Assembly: GCF_950295315.1 (NCBI RefSeq)
Contig: NC_080171.1
Span: 32,294,361 to 32,358,360 of the forward strand
Source: Erinaceus europaeus
Lineage: Eukaryota; Chordata; Mammalia; Eulipotyphla; Erinaceidae
Length of the DNA: 64,000 nt
Direction: 5' to 3'
Under the pieces are notes generated by a model, which searched no databases, was not told the DNA's origin, and was given only the letters and a program-made list of their open reading frames with translations. The translations under genes and the position numbers were made by a program. Of this stretch, positions 22,468 to 37,200 are shown one piece after another. Within the stretch, counting starts at the first letter, position 1. Each line of letters starts with the position of its first letter.

Positions 22468-24160
22468 GGCCCCTGCGCAAGGATGACACGCAAATTCGTG
22501 AAGCGTTCCATATTTTTCAGTCACGGCCTCGTAGGGGCCTGTTTACTCTGGATAGTAATCCTTGATCCGGGGTCTTGTTGACTGTCGTTTGATAATGCAA
22601 AGTTTTTAAAATTTCCATAAAGTTTCAATAAAAAAAAAAACAATAAGAATAGTGTTTTTTTAGCAATAAAGTCTTGGAGTTAATCATAGCTTAGATTGAA
22701 CTTTCCTATACTTATTTGATTTTAGGTTTGTATTAATTTTTTTTTTATCTTTACTTACTTGATAGACACAGCCAGAAATCAAGAGGAGAGGGGGTAGTAG
22801 AGGGGAAGAGAGACAGAGAGACACGTACAGCCCTGTTTCACCACTCAAAAAGCTTTCCTCCTACAGATGGGGACTGGGAGCTTGAACCCAGGTACTTGCA
22901 CATTGTAACAAGTGCACTCAACCAGGTGTGACACCACCTGGCAAAACTTTAATTTCTTACTGTTTTACAACTTGTTTTATTCTACTAAAAATGTAAAAAC
23001 TGAGCTAACTTTGCCTAAATTTATCATTCATTTTAGACTCTTACATTTTATTTTATTTTTTAATCATTTTATTTACTTATTTGTTATTGAATAGAGACAG
23101 AAATTGAGGAGGGGAGATAGAGACAGAGAGACACTTGCAGCCCTACTTCACCACTTGTGAAGCTTTCCCTCTGCAGGTGGGGACCAGGGACTTGAACCTG
23201 GGTCTTTACACACTGTAAAGTGTGTGTTTAACCAGTTGAGCCACTGCCTAGCCCCATTAATTCCATTTTTTCTGTCATTAATTTATCCTGATCTTTTTTA
23301 CTTGTTGATTATATTGATTGGGGACCTAGAGGTCTGCATCAGATAACTGACTCTTGTCAGTTTAGTTCTGTCAGGTTAGTTAGATCTGACTGTTAATTTG
23401 ACTGTTTACTTAAGAGTAACCGGAAAAAGACATTTCATTCCCCCCAATTTCCTTCTTTGTAAAATGAAACTATTAACAGCCAGTTGGTAGGGCTATTACA
23501 AACATTAGAATGAATGCATATAAAGTAGCTCCCTTGGAATCTGACACATTTTGATTCTCAAATAAGAACTACTAATATTATGAGGTTGATAAATATAATA
23601 CATCTGATCAAATGCCCATTTCAATCTCTAACATGCTTGCTTCACAGTTGTTTTCTCTGTGTAGACAGTCCTGTGCTTGAAAGTGCATTCTTGTTCACTG
23701 CCTCTTGCAGGTTAGGGATGGGATTGTCCATTTCATAGTGACTCGCTGCCCTAAACTGGAGAATCTCGTCCTCAGCTCCTGTTCTCAGGTGACAGATGTG
23801 AGCTTGGTGGAAATAAGCACCTATCTGCATTCCCTGAGGTACTTTCTCCTCTGTGTGATCTAACTCTTATGATCAATGCATTCTATGAAAATCTAGGTAA
23901 GACAAAACTTGCTTCACTACTCAAGAGTTCATGTGTTTAATCAATTAGACTGGGTAGTCTCGAAGACAGAACTCTTCCTCAGGAAAGTGAGACTCTGGAT
24001 AATGTTCAGTGAGATTTGAATTTCATTGGTATGTGTCTTTCTTATGACAGCAATTTCCTTGATTTAAATCTCAGTTAGTTAAAAATGAAGCTAATATTTC
24101 TCTATGTAGAAGCACTAACTCTTATCCTACTAGCTAGGAGAGGTAATGCTGATTGTCTCA

Positions 24161-24193
<33 letters not shown>

Positions 24194-25431
24194 CCCTCTC
24201 TACTGAGTAAATCCCCTTTACTTAAACTCCACAGGTACCTTGATGTGAGTGGATGCCAACAAGTAACCAATGCAGGAATTCATGCATTGGCAAGAAGCTG
24301 CCACCAGCTCAAATATCTGGACCTGAGCTCCACGAGGATAAGTAAAAGAGGGTAGGAAGCTTGCAGGCTATGAGCTAGTTATTTTAGGGAAATGAGTCCT
24401 GGCTTGAGAAAGAGCCAGCAGGTGTTTTGGCATATCTTCTTATGGGGCCTCACCCTCCTGGTCTCTTCTAAAGCTATTCACCTCCCAAAGGCCGAATCTT
24501 CAAATTGGTCTGTGAATTTTGGAGTTATGCAAAGTAGCCCATAAAAGGAGGGTAGCCTTTTTTTAAAAAAAATATATATATATTTTAAATATTTATTTAT
24601 TTATTCTCTTTTGTTGCCCTTGTTGTTTTATTGTTTTAGTTATTATTGTTGTCATCCTTGTTGGATAGTACAGAGAGAAATGGAGAGAGGAAGGGAAGAC
24701 AGAGACGGGGAGAGAAAGATAGACACCTGCAGACCTACTACACCACTTGTGTAGCGACTCCCCTGCAGAAGGGGAACTGAGGTCTCGAATCCGGGATCCT
24801 TATGCCAGTCCTTGCACTTTGCGCCATATGTGCTTAACCTGCTGTGCACCACCCTACTCCCAGAGGGTAACCTTTTAATTGCTTGTCTTCAGTGTCCCTG
24901 CTGTGCTTCCCTGTAATATGGCTTGATAGTCAGACATTAAGCTCCAAGTGACCATCTTGTAAAATGATAAATTTATAACCTTCATTTTTTCATTTCTTAT
25001 TTTATTCTTGGGTTTTTTCCAAATAGTTGAAGCTGTTGTATACATGACTTAGACTTTTAAGGTGTCTATTCTACATTTAAAAAATATATATCTTTAAAAA
25101 ATGTTAAAGCTGTATTCATTTTATTTGATAGAAGAGAGGGAAATTGGGGGGGACCTAGAGGGAGAGAATGAAGCTTCACTACTCATGAAACTTTCCCTGT
25201 GCACATGGGGACTGGGGGCTTGAACTCTGGTCCTTGCACACGTTACAATGTACACTCAACTGGGTGCACCACCACTTGACTTCTTTATTCTACATCTACA
25301 TATCCCACAAGACTTAGCACATTTAGTATATTTTTAGTCACTAATAAGTAAATCCTAGGTAATTCTTAGTTGCTTAAATCATCTTCTTTGCAAAGGCACC
25401 TGGTAATGTTTCTTAAATATTTATTTATTTT

Positions 25432-25471
<40 letters not shown>

Positions 25472-28400
25472 CTGATAAAAATAGACCAGAGCACTGCTCA
25501 GCTCTGACATATGGTTGTGCTGGGGACTGAACCTGAGAGCATGCAAGTCAGGTACCTGTAACTTCACACTCTCCTAGGCCCGAGAAAGCTTTTTATTTTT
25601 TTTTAGGATTAAAAAAAAAGTAAGGAACACAGAGGAGGTTTTTGGTTTGGAAAGTGCAATTTGAAGGTCACATCAGTAGCGACATTAGTCATTTAAAAGA
25701 TTCAGTCTGGGAGTATGGTGGTAGCATGCTGGGTAAAGCACACACATTACCGTATGTGAGGACCTGGTTTTTTTTTTAATTTATTTTTTATTTAAGAAAG
25801 GATAAATTAACAAATTCATAGGGTAGGAGGGATACAACTCCACACAATTCCCACCACCCAATCTCCATATCCCACCCCCTCCCCTGATAGCTTTCCCATT
25901 CTCTATCCCTCTGGGAGCATGGACCCAGGGTCATTGTGGGTTGCAGAAGGTGGAAGGTCTGGCTTCTGTAATTGCTTCCCTGCTGAACATGGGCGTTGAC
26001 TGAGGACCTGGTTTTGAACCCCCAAACACTGGCAGCGGGCAGGATGCTTCATGGGTGCTGCAGGTGTCTCTCTTTTTATCTTGCCCTTTCTCTCCCCTTT
26101 ATTTTTCTCTGTTCTGCCAAACAGCGTGATAACATAACACTAGTGGTGTTATCATGCAGGCATTGAGCTCCAATAATAACCCTGGTGGCAATAAATTTTA
26201 TTTTTCAGTCTGATAAAGGTCCTGGCAATAGAACTTTGGTGATAAACATGGTGAGGTTAATATAGGGAAATGTGATGCTATACTCTCTTTTGCATGTAAG
26301 TGAATACCAATGTTGATTTAGTAGTTTTAATTAAAATGTTTTTAAAGTTAAAAAATAATGCTTGATTATTTATTTATTTATTTATTTATTTTTACTGATC
26401 AGATCTGGCTTGTGGTGGTGCAGAGATTTGAACTTGAGACTTTGGAGCCTCAGGCATGAGGGCCTCTTTGCATAACCATTATGCTATACATACCTGCCCC
26501 CCTCCAGATAGCTGAATTTTATATCTTATGAAAATTAAGATGTTTACATCTTTAAAATACTAGTAGTTTGAAATAATTGAGTTAATAGAGAAGCAACTAT
26601 GATTATCAGATTCTTGATATTGTATTTTTACTGTTGCTTTTTTTAGTTTGCAGTGATATGGGAAGGTATGGTGTTGTTGGTGGTTGACTGAAAGCAACCT
26701 TGCTTTCCCGGAAACATTAAATGATATTCTTGGACCTATTTGTTGTTATTCATAGTTGTCTTTTTAAATTTCCCAATAAAACATTGCTTTGCAGTGAAGT
26801 CTTCATTCCCAGGAAGTAAGGAACTGAGTATTCCTGGAATAGATACATTGGTTTACTTCCTGCTATTTAATTTATCTGGTATATTTTCAATTTATCACTG
26901 ATTGAAAGTAATTGTGGTGAGCTGTTTTGCAGTGTGGGGTAGAAAAAATTATCCAAGACAAGTTCTTCCCTTAAGGCATTTACCACCTAATTTAAAAACA
27001 AAAATGCCACAATGCTACCATAAATCAGAGCTGAGCACTGCTCTGGATTAAAACATAATAAACAGATAAAAAGAAGTTGTTACTTAATAATTTTCCAAGC
27101 TAGTGAATATAAGATGGAGATTAGAAAATTGCAGCCTGCAAACTAGAAATTTTGATATTTTTTAGATTGTTGAAATAATTTTTATTTTAAATTTTAGTCT
27201 GTAAGCAAATTCAAATTAAATCCTGCAAAGACTAAAGTTTTTTTTTTTTTAACTGACCTTTTAAGAAAAGGAATGCCAGTCATTGGTTTAAGGGTTTATA
27301 ATCAAATAAGACATGCTTAGCTTTTTTTAAAATAATGAAATTAAGATATGGCACTGTTGGGAGACAGATGGTAGCACAGTGGGTTAAGTGCAAGTGGCGC
27401 AAAGCTCAAAGACCAGCATAAGGATCCTGGTTCAAGCCCCTGACTCCCCACCTACAGGGGGATCGCTTCACAGGCATTGAAGCAGGTCTGCAGGTGTCTA
27501 TCTTTCTCTCCCCCTCTCTTTTTTCTGCTCCTCTCTCTATTTCTCTCTGTCCTATCCAACAACGAAATCATCAATAACTACAACAGTAAAACAAGGGCAA
27601 CAAAAGGGAATAAATAAACAAACAAATAAATATTTTTTAAAAGTATTAAAAAAAGATATGGCACTGTTATAACACATTAAAAATGGATAATCTTGTAAAT
27701 ATATATTTTCACTTATTTTATACAAAATGCACTATTTTTATTAGGCATCAATTTTTCTAAAACATTATTTTTATACTTTCTTGGTATTCCAACATAGAAA
27801 TGTGATATAACGTATTTAACACTATCCTATTGTTGAACAAACAGATTGCTTTTAATGTCTTATAAGGAAATAGCATAGTGAAAATGTTCTAGTACAAAAA
27901 TATTTGCATCTTATTTCATTGGTGATAATGAGAAAAACAGCTCCATTTGTGTTAACAACTATACTGCAAACCATTAACTTCTCCCCACCCCCACCTTCTG
28001 CCAATAAAATGGGGAAAAAATTAAATGCATAGGGAAGAAAGTTGAAATTAAAAAAAATAGAACAGGTAATTTGTTTAATTAAAATAGAATAAATTAATAG
28101 CTCCTTCCTCTATATCATTGAGAGTATTAAATGGATTAACACAGAAGAGTTAAAGGCCATGCACAGAGAAAAAGCATTATGCATTTGGCATTATTATTTG
28201 TTTATAATACTATTAAATATTTCCTGATTTAAGGAAAAGTGGTCACTTTTTATTTTTATGATAAGTATTTTACAAAGAAAGCTAATCTTTGTATTACTCA
28301 GAGTGAGTCAAGTCTATGAAGAGCGTGGAATATTAATTATAGTGTAACGAAGGCAAACTTCTTAGGCACTGGCTTAATAGCCCACTGGATCCTTATGAAA

Positions 28401-31400
28401 AAAGCAGAATTCCACTATTTATGGATATTTCCATGTCTCAGAGGGAAAATCCAGGCCTATCTGCAGGGGGGTAAGCTCAGAAGTAGTGAAGCAGATTTGC
28501 AGGTGTCTATCTCTCTCCCTCTCTATCTCTCTTCCTCCCCTCTCAATTTTTCTCTGTCCTATAAAACAAACAAACAAACAAACAAAAAACAAAGAAAATA
28601 TAGCTGCTGGGAACTGTGGATTCATCTTGCTGGTGCTGAGTCCCAGTGGTAAGCCTGGTGGCAATAAAAAACATAAATAAAAATCAAAATTAAGAAAGAA
28701 TTTCCTTTCCCTTGTGAGCAGTCAGAAGCATGGTCTATTGGATGCTATGTGAAGGTTCATCTTCCATAGTGTCTGAGGCCATACATACTTTCTGTTATGA
28801 TCAACTTGGATGCCAAACATAATAATTATCTAAATCTAAAGCTTCTTTGCCTATCATGTTCACATAGCCACCTCTTTCTCAGACTACCTTGTGTTTCTGT
28901 TTACACTCTTCAGAATAGACTATTATGCAACAGATCTGGGGAAGTAGACTGTGTTTGCTACAAACCTACTTCCCTCAATCCCCACTCTTAGCAGTCTTGT
29001 TTATTAATTTTTTCCTGAGCACTACTCAGCTCTGACCTAAAGTGGTACAGGGGATTATACCTAGGAGCCTCAGGCATGAAGGTCATTTTGCATGACCATG
29101 ATGCTATCTCAAGGCTCTTGCCACTCTCCACTCTCACCTGCTTTTATGTTGAAACCTGGTGATGAGATCACTAGAGCTTAGAATGGACAGAAAAATTAAT
29201 ACTGCAGGAAGACATTAATATAATATATTGAGCTTATCTGACTTTGCTTGTCTGGAATTAATAATTTTTTAAAAGAAAATCCAGCTAGAAGATACAATTT
29301 AAAATGTTGCTTAAATGTAACTTTTCTGCCTGGAGGCTTATTCTCAATGATTTGTTTTTCATGAGTATAATTGGTTTAGACTGCTACAATTGCTGAGACT
29401 TATTATTTGGCATTAGTATTTTTGTCATCACAATTTCATAGGTCAAACAGATAACCAAGGCTGTAAACTGTTCATGAGGTCAGAGATTCTTAAATTTCAC
29501 TTGTAACAGTATCACCTGGAGGAATTGTAGAGAAACAGATTGCTGAATCTTATTCCTGGAGTTTATGATTACATGAATCAGGGGTTGAAACCCCAAGCTT
29601 TGGGCAGTTTCCTAGGTGTTGCTGCAATTCTAGAAGCTATCCTTTAAAAATTAGTGACCTAGGGGGTCGGGCGGTGGCGCAGTGGGTTAAGCTCATGTGG
29701 CGTAAAGCGCAAGGACTGGCTGAAGGATCCCGGCTCCCCACCTGCAGGGGAGTCGCTTCACAGGCGGTGAAGCAGGTCTGCAGGTGTCTATCTTTCTCTC
29801 CCCCTCTCTGTCTTCCCCTCCTCTCTCCATTTCTCTCTGTCCAACAATGAACAACATCAACAATGGCAATAATAATAACACAACGAGGCTACAACAAGGG
29901 CAACAAAAGAGGGAAAAAATGGCCTCCAGGAGTGGTGGATTCATGGTGCAGGCACCCAGCCCAGCAATAACCCTGGAGGAAAAAAGAAAAATTAGTGACC
30001 TAGTTGATACAGGAATTCCTTGTTCTAGAGGAGGTTTTTGTCTCTTGTGATTCTGGTAAACACTGTTTAACAGTTACCTACATTCTGTGCTCAGGATTTT
30101 GACAAATTCTGTGGCAGGGCTCATGGTCTCATGTTCTGTCTTGGCTTTTGGGCTTCCACTTCCTCCCACATCATCAATGTTAGCTGAGCCTCTTCTAGTT
30201 TCTTTGAGCAAAGTAAATTTCAGTGAAAATGTTTCAGAGAACCCTAGGCAGGGCTTACATCACAGCAAAGAAAACACTTTCACAAGTCCTTCAACTGTCT
30301 CAGTAAAAGCCCTTAAACTCACTGGCTCTGGTCTTTCCCAGTTTCGCTATTTTCTCTTCCTTGTTTTCTCTACCCTCCTGTCAGGAGAAAAGAAAAAGTA
30401 TTCCTCCATAAGAACTAGCAAAAATGTCACACATTATTATATATATTCTTTGCCATATCTTGGACAGAACTTGAGGATATCATGTTGAGTGAGACTAAGC
30501 CAGAAAGGGTGACTACCAGATGCTCTCACTCATAGGTAGAAATTAAGAAGCAAGGATAGTAAGGGAAAGCATAAGGAGCCATCTGAACTAAGTACAGTGT
30601 ATTGTATCAAAGCAAAGGGCTCTGGGAAAGGAAAGAGATAGAAGGCTGCTGGGGTCCTGGCATGATGGTGGAAGAGGACCTAGGTTGGGGTAGAGTGTCT
30701 TGCAGACACCTATCATGGGGAGATAAGATATGTAACAACTGTACTGTAAAATTTAACTTCCCAATAGAAAAAGTATGTAAGACTTCCCTTAGTGTTGTAA
30801 AAATAAATAAATAGATAAATGATCTATCAATATATTATTCTAAATAAATATTGTTTCCATCTGAAGATAATTCTGGTGCCAGAGGTTAAGATAATGATTA
30901 CTTTCAACTCATTTTTATTAAACATTACTCTTTAAATTTTGTGGGTTTTTTTGTGGGGGTGGGGAGAGAAAGATAATAGAGTAGTACTCTGGTATGCAGT
31001 GTCAGGGATTGAACTGGGGCTTCCTGTGTGTAAGACAAGCTGTGCAGATCTTCATGTGTGAAAGGCACTTTTATTATTATTATTCTTTACCTCATTTATT
31101 TAAAATATGACAAATGTGTAGGTTTTCATTACTAAGTAACATTCCACACTAAAAGAAACTAGAAATTTTAAGAGAAATGACAGGTAAATAAAATACAAGA
31201 TAATACTAGGGTAATTTTTTGAGTTACACACTAAGGAAGTAATGAAATACAATGTAGACATATCACAATGGATGCAGGAGTCACCTTTACAGGAGTATAG
31301 GTGGACAAATATGATGAGAATCAAAATAAGACTTATTCAATAAACAACATAATCTATTAAAGTATTGAGTTAATATGGATTTAAATGAATGAATGAAAAG

Positions 31401-34229
31401 CAAATGGTGGAGGGGGAGGCAGTTGGTGGTGCACTGGGTTAAGCTCACATAGTACAAAGTGTAAGGACCCACCCGGTCAAGGATCCTGGTTACCCCACCT
31501 GCAAGGGAATTGCTTCACAAGCTGTGAAGCAGGTCTGCAGGTGTCTGTCTTTCTCCTTCTTTATCTCCTCCTCCTCTCTCAATTTCTCTCTGTCATATTC
31601 AATAAAATGGGAAAATTGGGCACCAGGAGAGTGGATTCATAATGCTGGTACCAAGTGCCAGCATCTCCAGAGGAAAAAAAATAAAAGTAAATGGGGGAGA
31701 AAAAAAAGCTCATCTTTTCAGTAGACTGCAAACTTAACAAATGTAGAAAAATGAGTTAAATAAGTGACATTCAAGGCCTTAATAATAGGGAGAAAGTTCA
31801 AGTCAAGCTTGTCAGACAAAAAAGGGACTACAAAAATCTGGAAAGTGGAGACTGGCTTATTTACTGATGGCCATTTAGGCCAATACCAGGCCACATCGTC
31901 AGCAAGGGCTCTAGTCATGGAATCCTTGGATTCACCCATAGATACAATGGGTCTGGACCTCTGACAGATCCCTCTGATCACTGGTCACTTCCATCTGGAA
32001 TGTCATCATGGGCCTTTTTGTGGACCTCTCCAGGACCTTGCCCTCAGTATGAACTAGCAATGGTAATGACTGCTTCACTCCCCAAAGGAAGGCAGGGTCA
32101 TCCTACTCTGACACTCCAGGAAGACTGGTCCTTAAAATGAGTACAACCTAGAATGTTTCCAGCTGTGAACATAGACTCTGAGCTCAGTCTGACAAGGACT
32201 TTGAGGTTATACAGGCACCTGTGCTAAATATGAATATTCATGGGCTCCTGCTTAGATCGATATGATAAACAGTTGTATTTATATATCTTTTTCAAGTTTG
32301 GGAACTGCTGTCTGCTCTAACTCAGCTTTCAAGTCCGATTCTTCACTCTTAAGATCATTCTCCCAGACAATATTTCTAGCCCACCTTCATGTTAGCTATC
32401 AAGCTCATGCAAAGATTACTCAAGTCCTTGGACCCTATAAACATACCCAAAATATAGCCTAGCCTCTTTCTACTCTAGGGCCCCTACTCTCATTAGTTCT
32501 ACTCCTACTGTTTGGTCCACGTTTATATTTTATTGTATTTATTTTATTTTATTTTACTTTTGTGTCCAGGGATATTGCTGTGGCTCAGTTCTGGCACTAC
32601 GGATCCACTACTCCTGGTGGCCATTTCTTTTTCCATTTTATGTACTAGGACAGAAAGAAATTAATAGAGGGGGTGATATAGAGGGGGACAGAAAGACACC
32701 AGCAGATCTGTTTCACTACTTGTGAGGTGACCCCTCTCCCCGCAGGTGGGGAGCTGGGGTCTCGAACCAGGATCCTTGCCAGTGCCCCACTGCCTGACAC
32801 CTCTTTGTTTTCTGTTTAGTAAACATTTTGTCCTCCTTTATATTTTACTGCCATGTGAAAGCTATTTTACCTGCTGAGCTACTGTCCTGGTGTCTCACCT
32901 CATTTTAAAATACACATCAACATGATAACGTTATAGCTATGATTATGACTTATCTATCATTACCATCTCCCAAAAATTTCAAAATGAAACTGTGATCTTT
33001 AGTTCTTTACCTCTGCTCTTTTGACATTTGATTTTTACTGCCCAGAAAATTTTTTTGAAATATTTATTTATTTTTTATTCCCTTTTGTTGCCCTTGTTGT
33101 TTTATTGTTGTAGTTATGATTGATGTCTGCCAGGTTAGCTTCGTGGGTGGGAGACAGACGACCAGGGACTCATGGCTGAGCTGGGAAGCAGTATCTCTTT
33201 ATTCATGTGGAATGCAGTGCAATCTAAGCTATCTCTAATCACAATCTTGTCCTTATATATCCTGGGGCTGCCAGTGCAGATCAGCTTATAGGCTCTCTCC
33301 AGAGCCTGTTAGAGATGGAAGGCCTGGTGAAGTGCTTCTGATGATTCTGGTGACAGAGCAGCTGTATATATACTCGTCAAGTAGGGTGGAAACAGGATGT
33401 GATGTAGAGAGGGTGGAGCAAAAAGAGATGGGTGGAAATCAGGGTGTGACAAGGAGAGAGGGCGGAGCAAAAAGAGAGTATGAACCAGTGGGATTAAACA
33501 AATGCCCTGGAGGCAGGGCGGTGCTTAGTTAACAGTGGTTTATGTAAATAGAATACAGTGTTAAGCAGGGGGGATTAAACCAATGAAACAGAAGGGGTCT
33601 TAGAAGCAGAATTTAAAAGCATACCAACAGATGTCGTTGTTGGTTGTTGTTGGATAGGACAGAGAAAAATGGAGCGAGGAGGGGAGAAAGACACCTGCAG
33701 ACCTGCTTCACCACCTGTGAAGCGACTCCCCTGTAGGTGAGGAGCCAGGGGCTCGAACTGGTATCCTTATGCTGGTCCTTGTGCTTTATGCCACCTGCAC
33801 TTAGGCCCATGTGCTACTGCCCGACTCCCACTGTCCAGAATTTTATTATATGTGTTCATTGTGTATCTTTCAGGAAGTTCTACTTTGCAGTCTCAGTCTG
33901 GCAGGGATGGCAGGCCCAGTGGGTGAAGGGTTAGTGAATAGAGATGGTCAGAGTTAATTTGAGGATCAAATTCTTCAACACATTGTAAAAAAGTATATTA
34001 TTCTAATAACTTCATATTCTTCCTTCTTGCCAGAGTCTATTTATTAGCTGATTACTGTCATGCTAATTTGGAATGTGTGAAGCTCAATTTCTGCAAGAAT
34101 GTCACCTTGGATGCGATTAAAAAACTTTGCAAAAACTGCAGACGGTAAGAGAACACTGGCTTTGTCCTCTTACATCTCTTCTGGAGCCAGGGTCTCAAAC
34201 ATGTGATTTCACTGTTCCTGAACACTTTT

Positions 34230-34271
<42 letters not shown>

Positions 34272-37200
34272 GCACACACGCACACACACACCGGCTCTGG
34301 AACTTTCTTTACTACTAGAGCACCTTTCAAGTGATGCCAGGGCTAGAACCTGTACTGCACATATTTCAAGGCATGAACTCTTCCTGCTGAGTTATCTCTC
34401 TTTTTAGTTTTAAATGCCATTATGGAGTAAAAAGGAAACCAGAAAAGATTTTCTGGTAACATCACTAAGATTAAACCACATTTCCATGTTCTCTTAAGTA
34501 GCAGAAAATGTGATAGGTTCTTTGTATTTTGAATTTCAGAAAATTAACTTCAGAAAAAATATTTGGAAAATGGGGAGTCAGGCGGTAGTGCAGAGAGTTA
34601 AGTGCATGTGGTGTGAAGCGCAAGGACTAGAGTAAGGATAGTAAAAGACCTATATTTGAAGAATATATTTTAATTATTTAATTCATTCTAGGATACTTTG
34701 AAAATAGCTTTTTGTAATGGATAAATGAGAAGGGGCATTCATAGAACAAATGCTTATCTCTGGAGCTCTGAAACTTTTGAAGTTTAAAATAAACAATGAA
34801 GCAATTTGAAGAAGTTCTGATTGCCAATAGTAAATAGCTTGTAAAATCAAACTAATAGTTTATTATTGGAAAACATAAGTGTATGGCTTAAAAGACACAA
34901 TGAAACCTGCATTCTTTAAAAATAAATCATATATGAAAATTTGACCTCAATGCATGTGTTGGTGGGCACAGATAGTCTTCTACTATCTCATGGAATAGTG
35001 CAAACAATTGTATCTTTCTTTTCACAAATCTACCTTTTAAGTTAACTCACCATGACAATAAATATTTACAAATTAGTGGGCATGGATAGAAAGCATGATG
35101 ATTATGCAAAGAGACTTTTGCACTTGAGGCACTAAAGTCCCAGGTTCAATCTCCCATACCATAAACCAGCTTTAATCAGTGCTCTGATAAAAAATAAAAT
35201 ACTTAAAATTTAGAAACATGTATAATATCACTAGAAATTCTGATTCTGTTTATAATTATGATGCTAGTAAAAAAAATAGTGTCCTAGTTCATTGCTGAGA
35301 TAGGTGAAAAAGAGTTTTATTTGAATATTTTGTCCCTTTAATAATAAATATATAATGTTTTTCAGAGAAACTAGAGGGAGTAAAATAGTAAAGAGCACTA
35401 ACTAATCTAGTTTGTCTCATTTTGCACTTCTGGGTATACAAACTTTAATCTTCTTTCTCATATAAAAAAAGAGACTAATATTTAAATATCTCATATTACA
35501 GACTTGGGAACCAGTTTCATGCCACATAGAAATATTCACTTCATTATTCTAGAAGAATAGCTATGTGTCTCTGATTTAAAAATGCATACATTGCATTCAT
35601 AGAGCTAAAAGTACTTTCTGAGTGTTTGAGATAAAATTTATAGACTTTCCTATGAAGAAATCCACTGTGGTCTCAAAACATGATCTGTGAGCTGTTAGAA
35701 CATAGGTTTGGGAAAAATTTGAGTGGGTCTTAAATAGTTCTAATAGAAGTGGTAAATAAATAGCAAGGAAATATTACTATCACTGCAATATAACCAACAT
35801 TAAAATAAACTTGTCTAAAACTTGCTTATAATCAAATCATGACAGCTTTCCAAAAGATTTTTAATTTTTTTCTAGTTAGTCCTTCCCTAACCCTAGCTTT
35901 AATTAACAATTAGAACTGCACAAAATTATGCAGATCTTGGTCATTTCATATCTCATTTTAAAAAATGTTAATGACCAAGGAGGTGACTCAGTGGGTAAAG
36001 CATAAAAATTACATGTCTAAGAATGTAGATTTGATCTCGTGTAGTATGTATATTGGAGCACTGCTCTGGCATCTCTCTCTCTCTCTCACACGCACGCACG
36101 CACGCACACACACACACGCACCATCTCTCTCACACAAAATTTCTCATAAAATTAACTAATTAATTAAAATATTTTACATTGATAAAATTTCCTGTTTTCC
36201 TTCAGCCTACCACTATCCCTTTTTAATGACTTCAATTCTTTCCTTGCAAGTTGAATTATTATGTTTTCATTTAGACTTGAAGAATTTTAGGAAACAAGGA
36301 AAATAGAGGAGTTTTGTTTTTTTGTTTTTGTTTTTTTGCCTCCAGAGTTATTGCTGTGGCTTAGTGCCTTCACTACAAATCCACTGCTCCTGGAGGCTAT
36401 TTTTTTCCCCTTTTATTTGCCCTTGTTGTTTATCATCGTCATTATTATTATTGTTCTTATTGCTGTCATTGTTGTCAGATAGGACAAAGAAATCAAGAGA
36501 GGAGGGGAAGACAGAAAGGTGGAGTGATAGACACCTGCAGACCTGCTTCACTGTTTGTGAAACAACCTGACTCCCCCCACCCGCCCCCCGCAGATGGTGT
36601 GCTAGGGGCTTAAACTGGGATCCTTACTCCTGTTATTGTGCTTTGTGCCAAGTGTGCTTAACCCACTGCACTACCACCCAGTCCCTGAGGAGTTGTGTAA
36701 AGATGAAGAAAGGAAGACAAAAACAAAAATAAACCAATAGGACTACATTAAATTGAAAAGCTTCTGCACAGCAAAAGAAACCATCACCCAGACAAAGACA
36801 CCTTACAGAATGGGATAAGAGCTTTATACATCAGACAAAAGGCTAGTAACCAAAATATATAAAGAGCTCACTAAACTTAGCAGCAACAACAACAAAAACA
36901 AATTATCCCATCCAAAAATGAGTATAGGAAATGAACAGAATATTCACCAGAGAAGAAATCCAAAAAGACCAAAATACTTATGAAAAAATGCTCCAAGTCA
37001 TTGATTGTCTGGTAAGTGCAAATTAAGACAATGAGATACTACTTCATTCCTGGGAGAATGCCAAAGGACTGGTTGAGAAAGTTGTGGTCTGTCTACAAAG
37101 TGGAATACTAAGCTAATAAAAATGGTGAATTCGCCGTCCGGGAGGTGACGCAGTGGATAAAGCATCGGACTCTCGAACATGAGGTCCTAACTTCAATCCC

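Noticed and set aside
22411..22517. Functional U6 gene.
   Set aside because: No PSE or TATA at the usual spacing, and it is bracketed by a target-site duplication with an mRNA-like tail and A-run.
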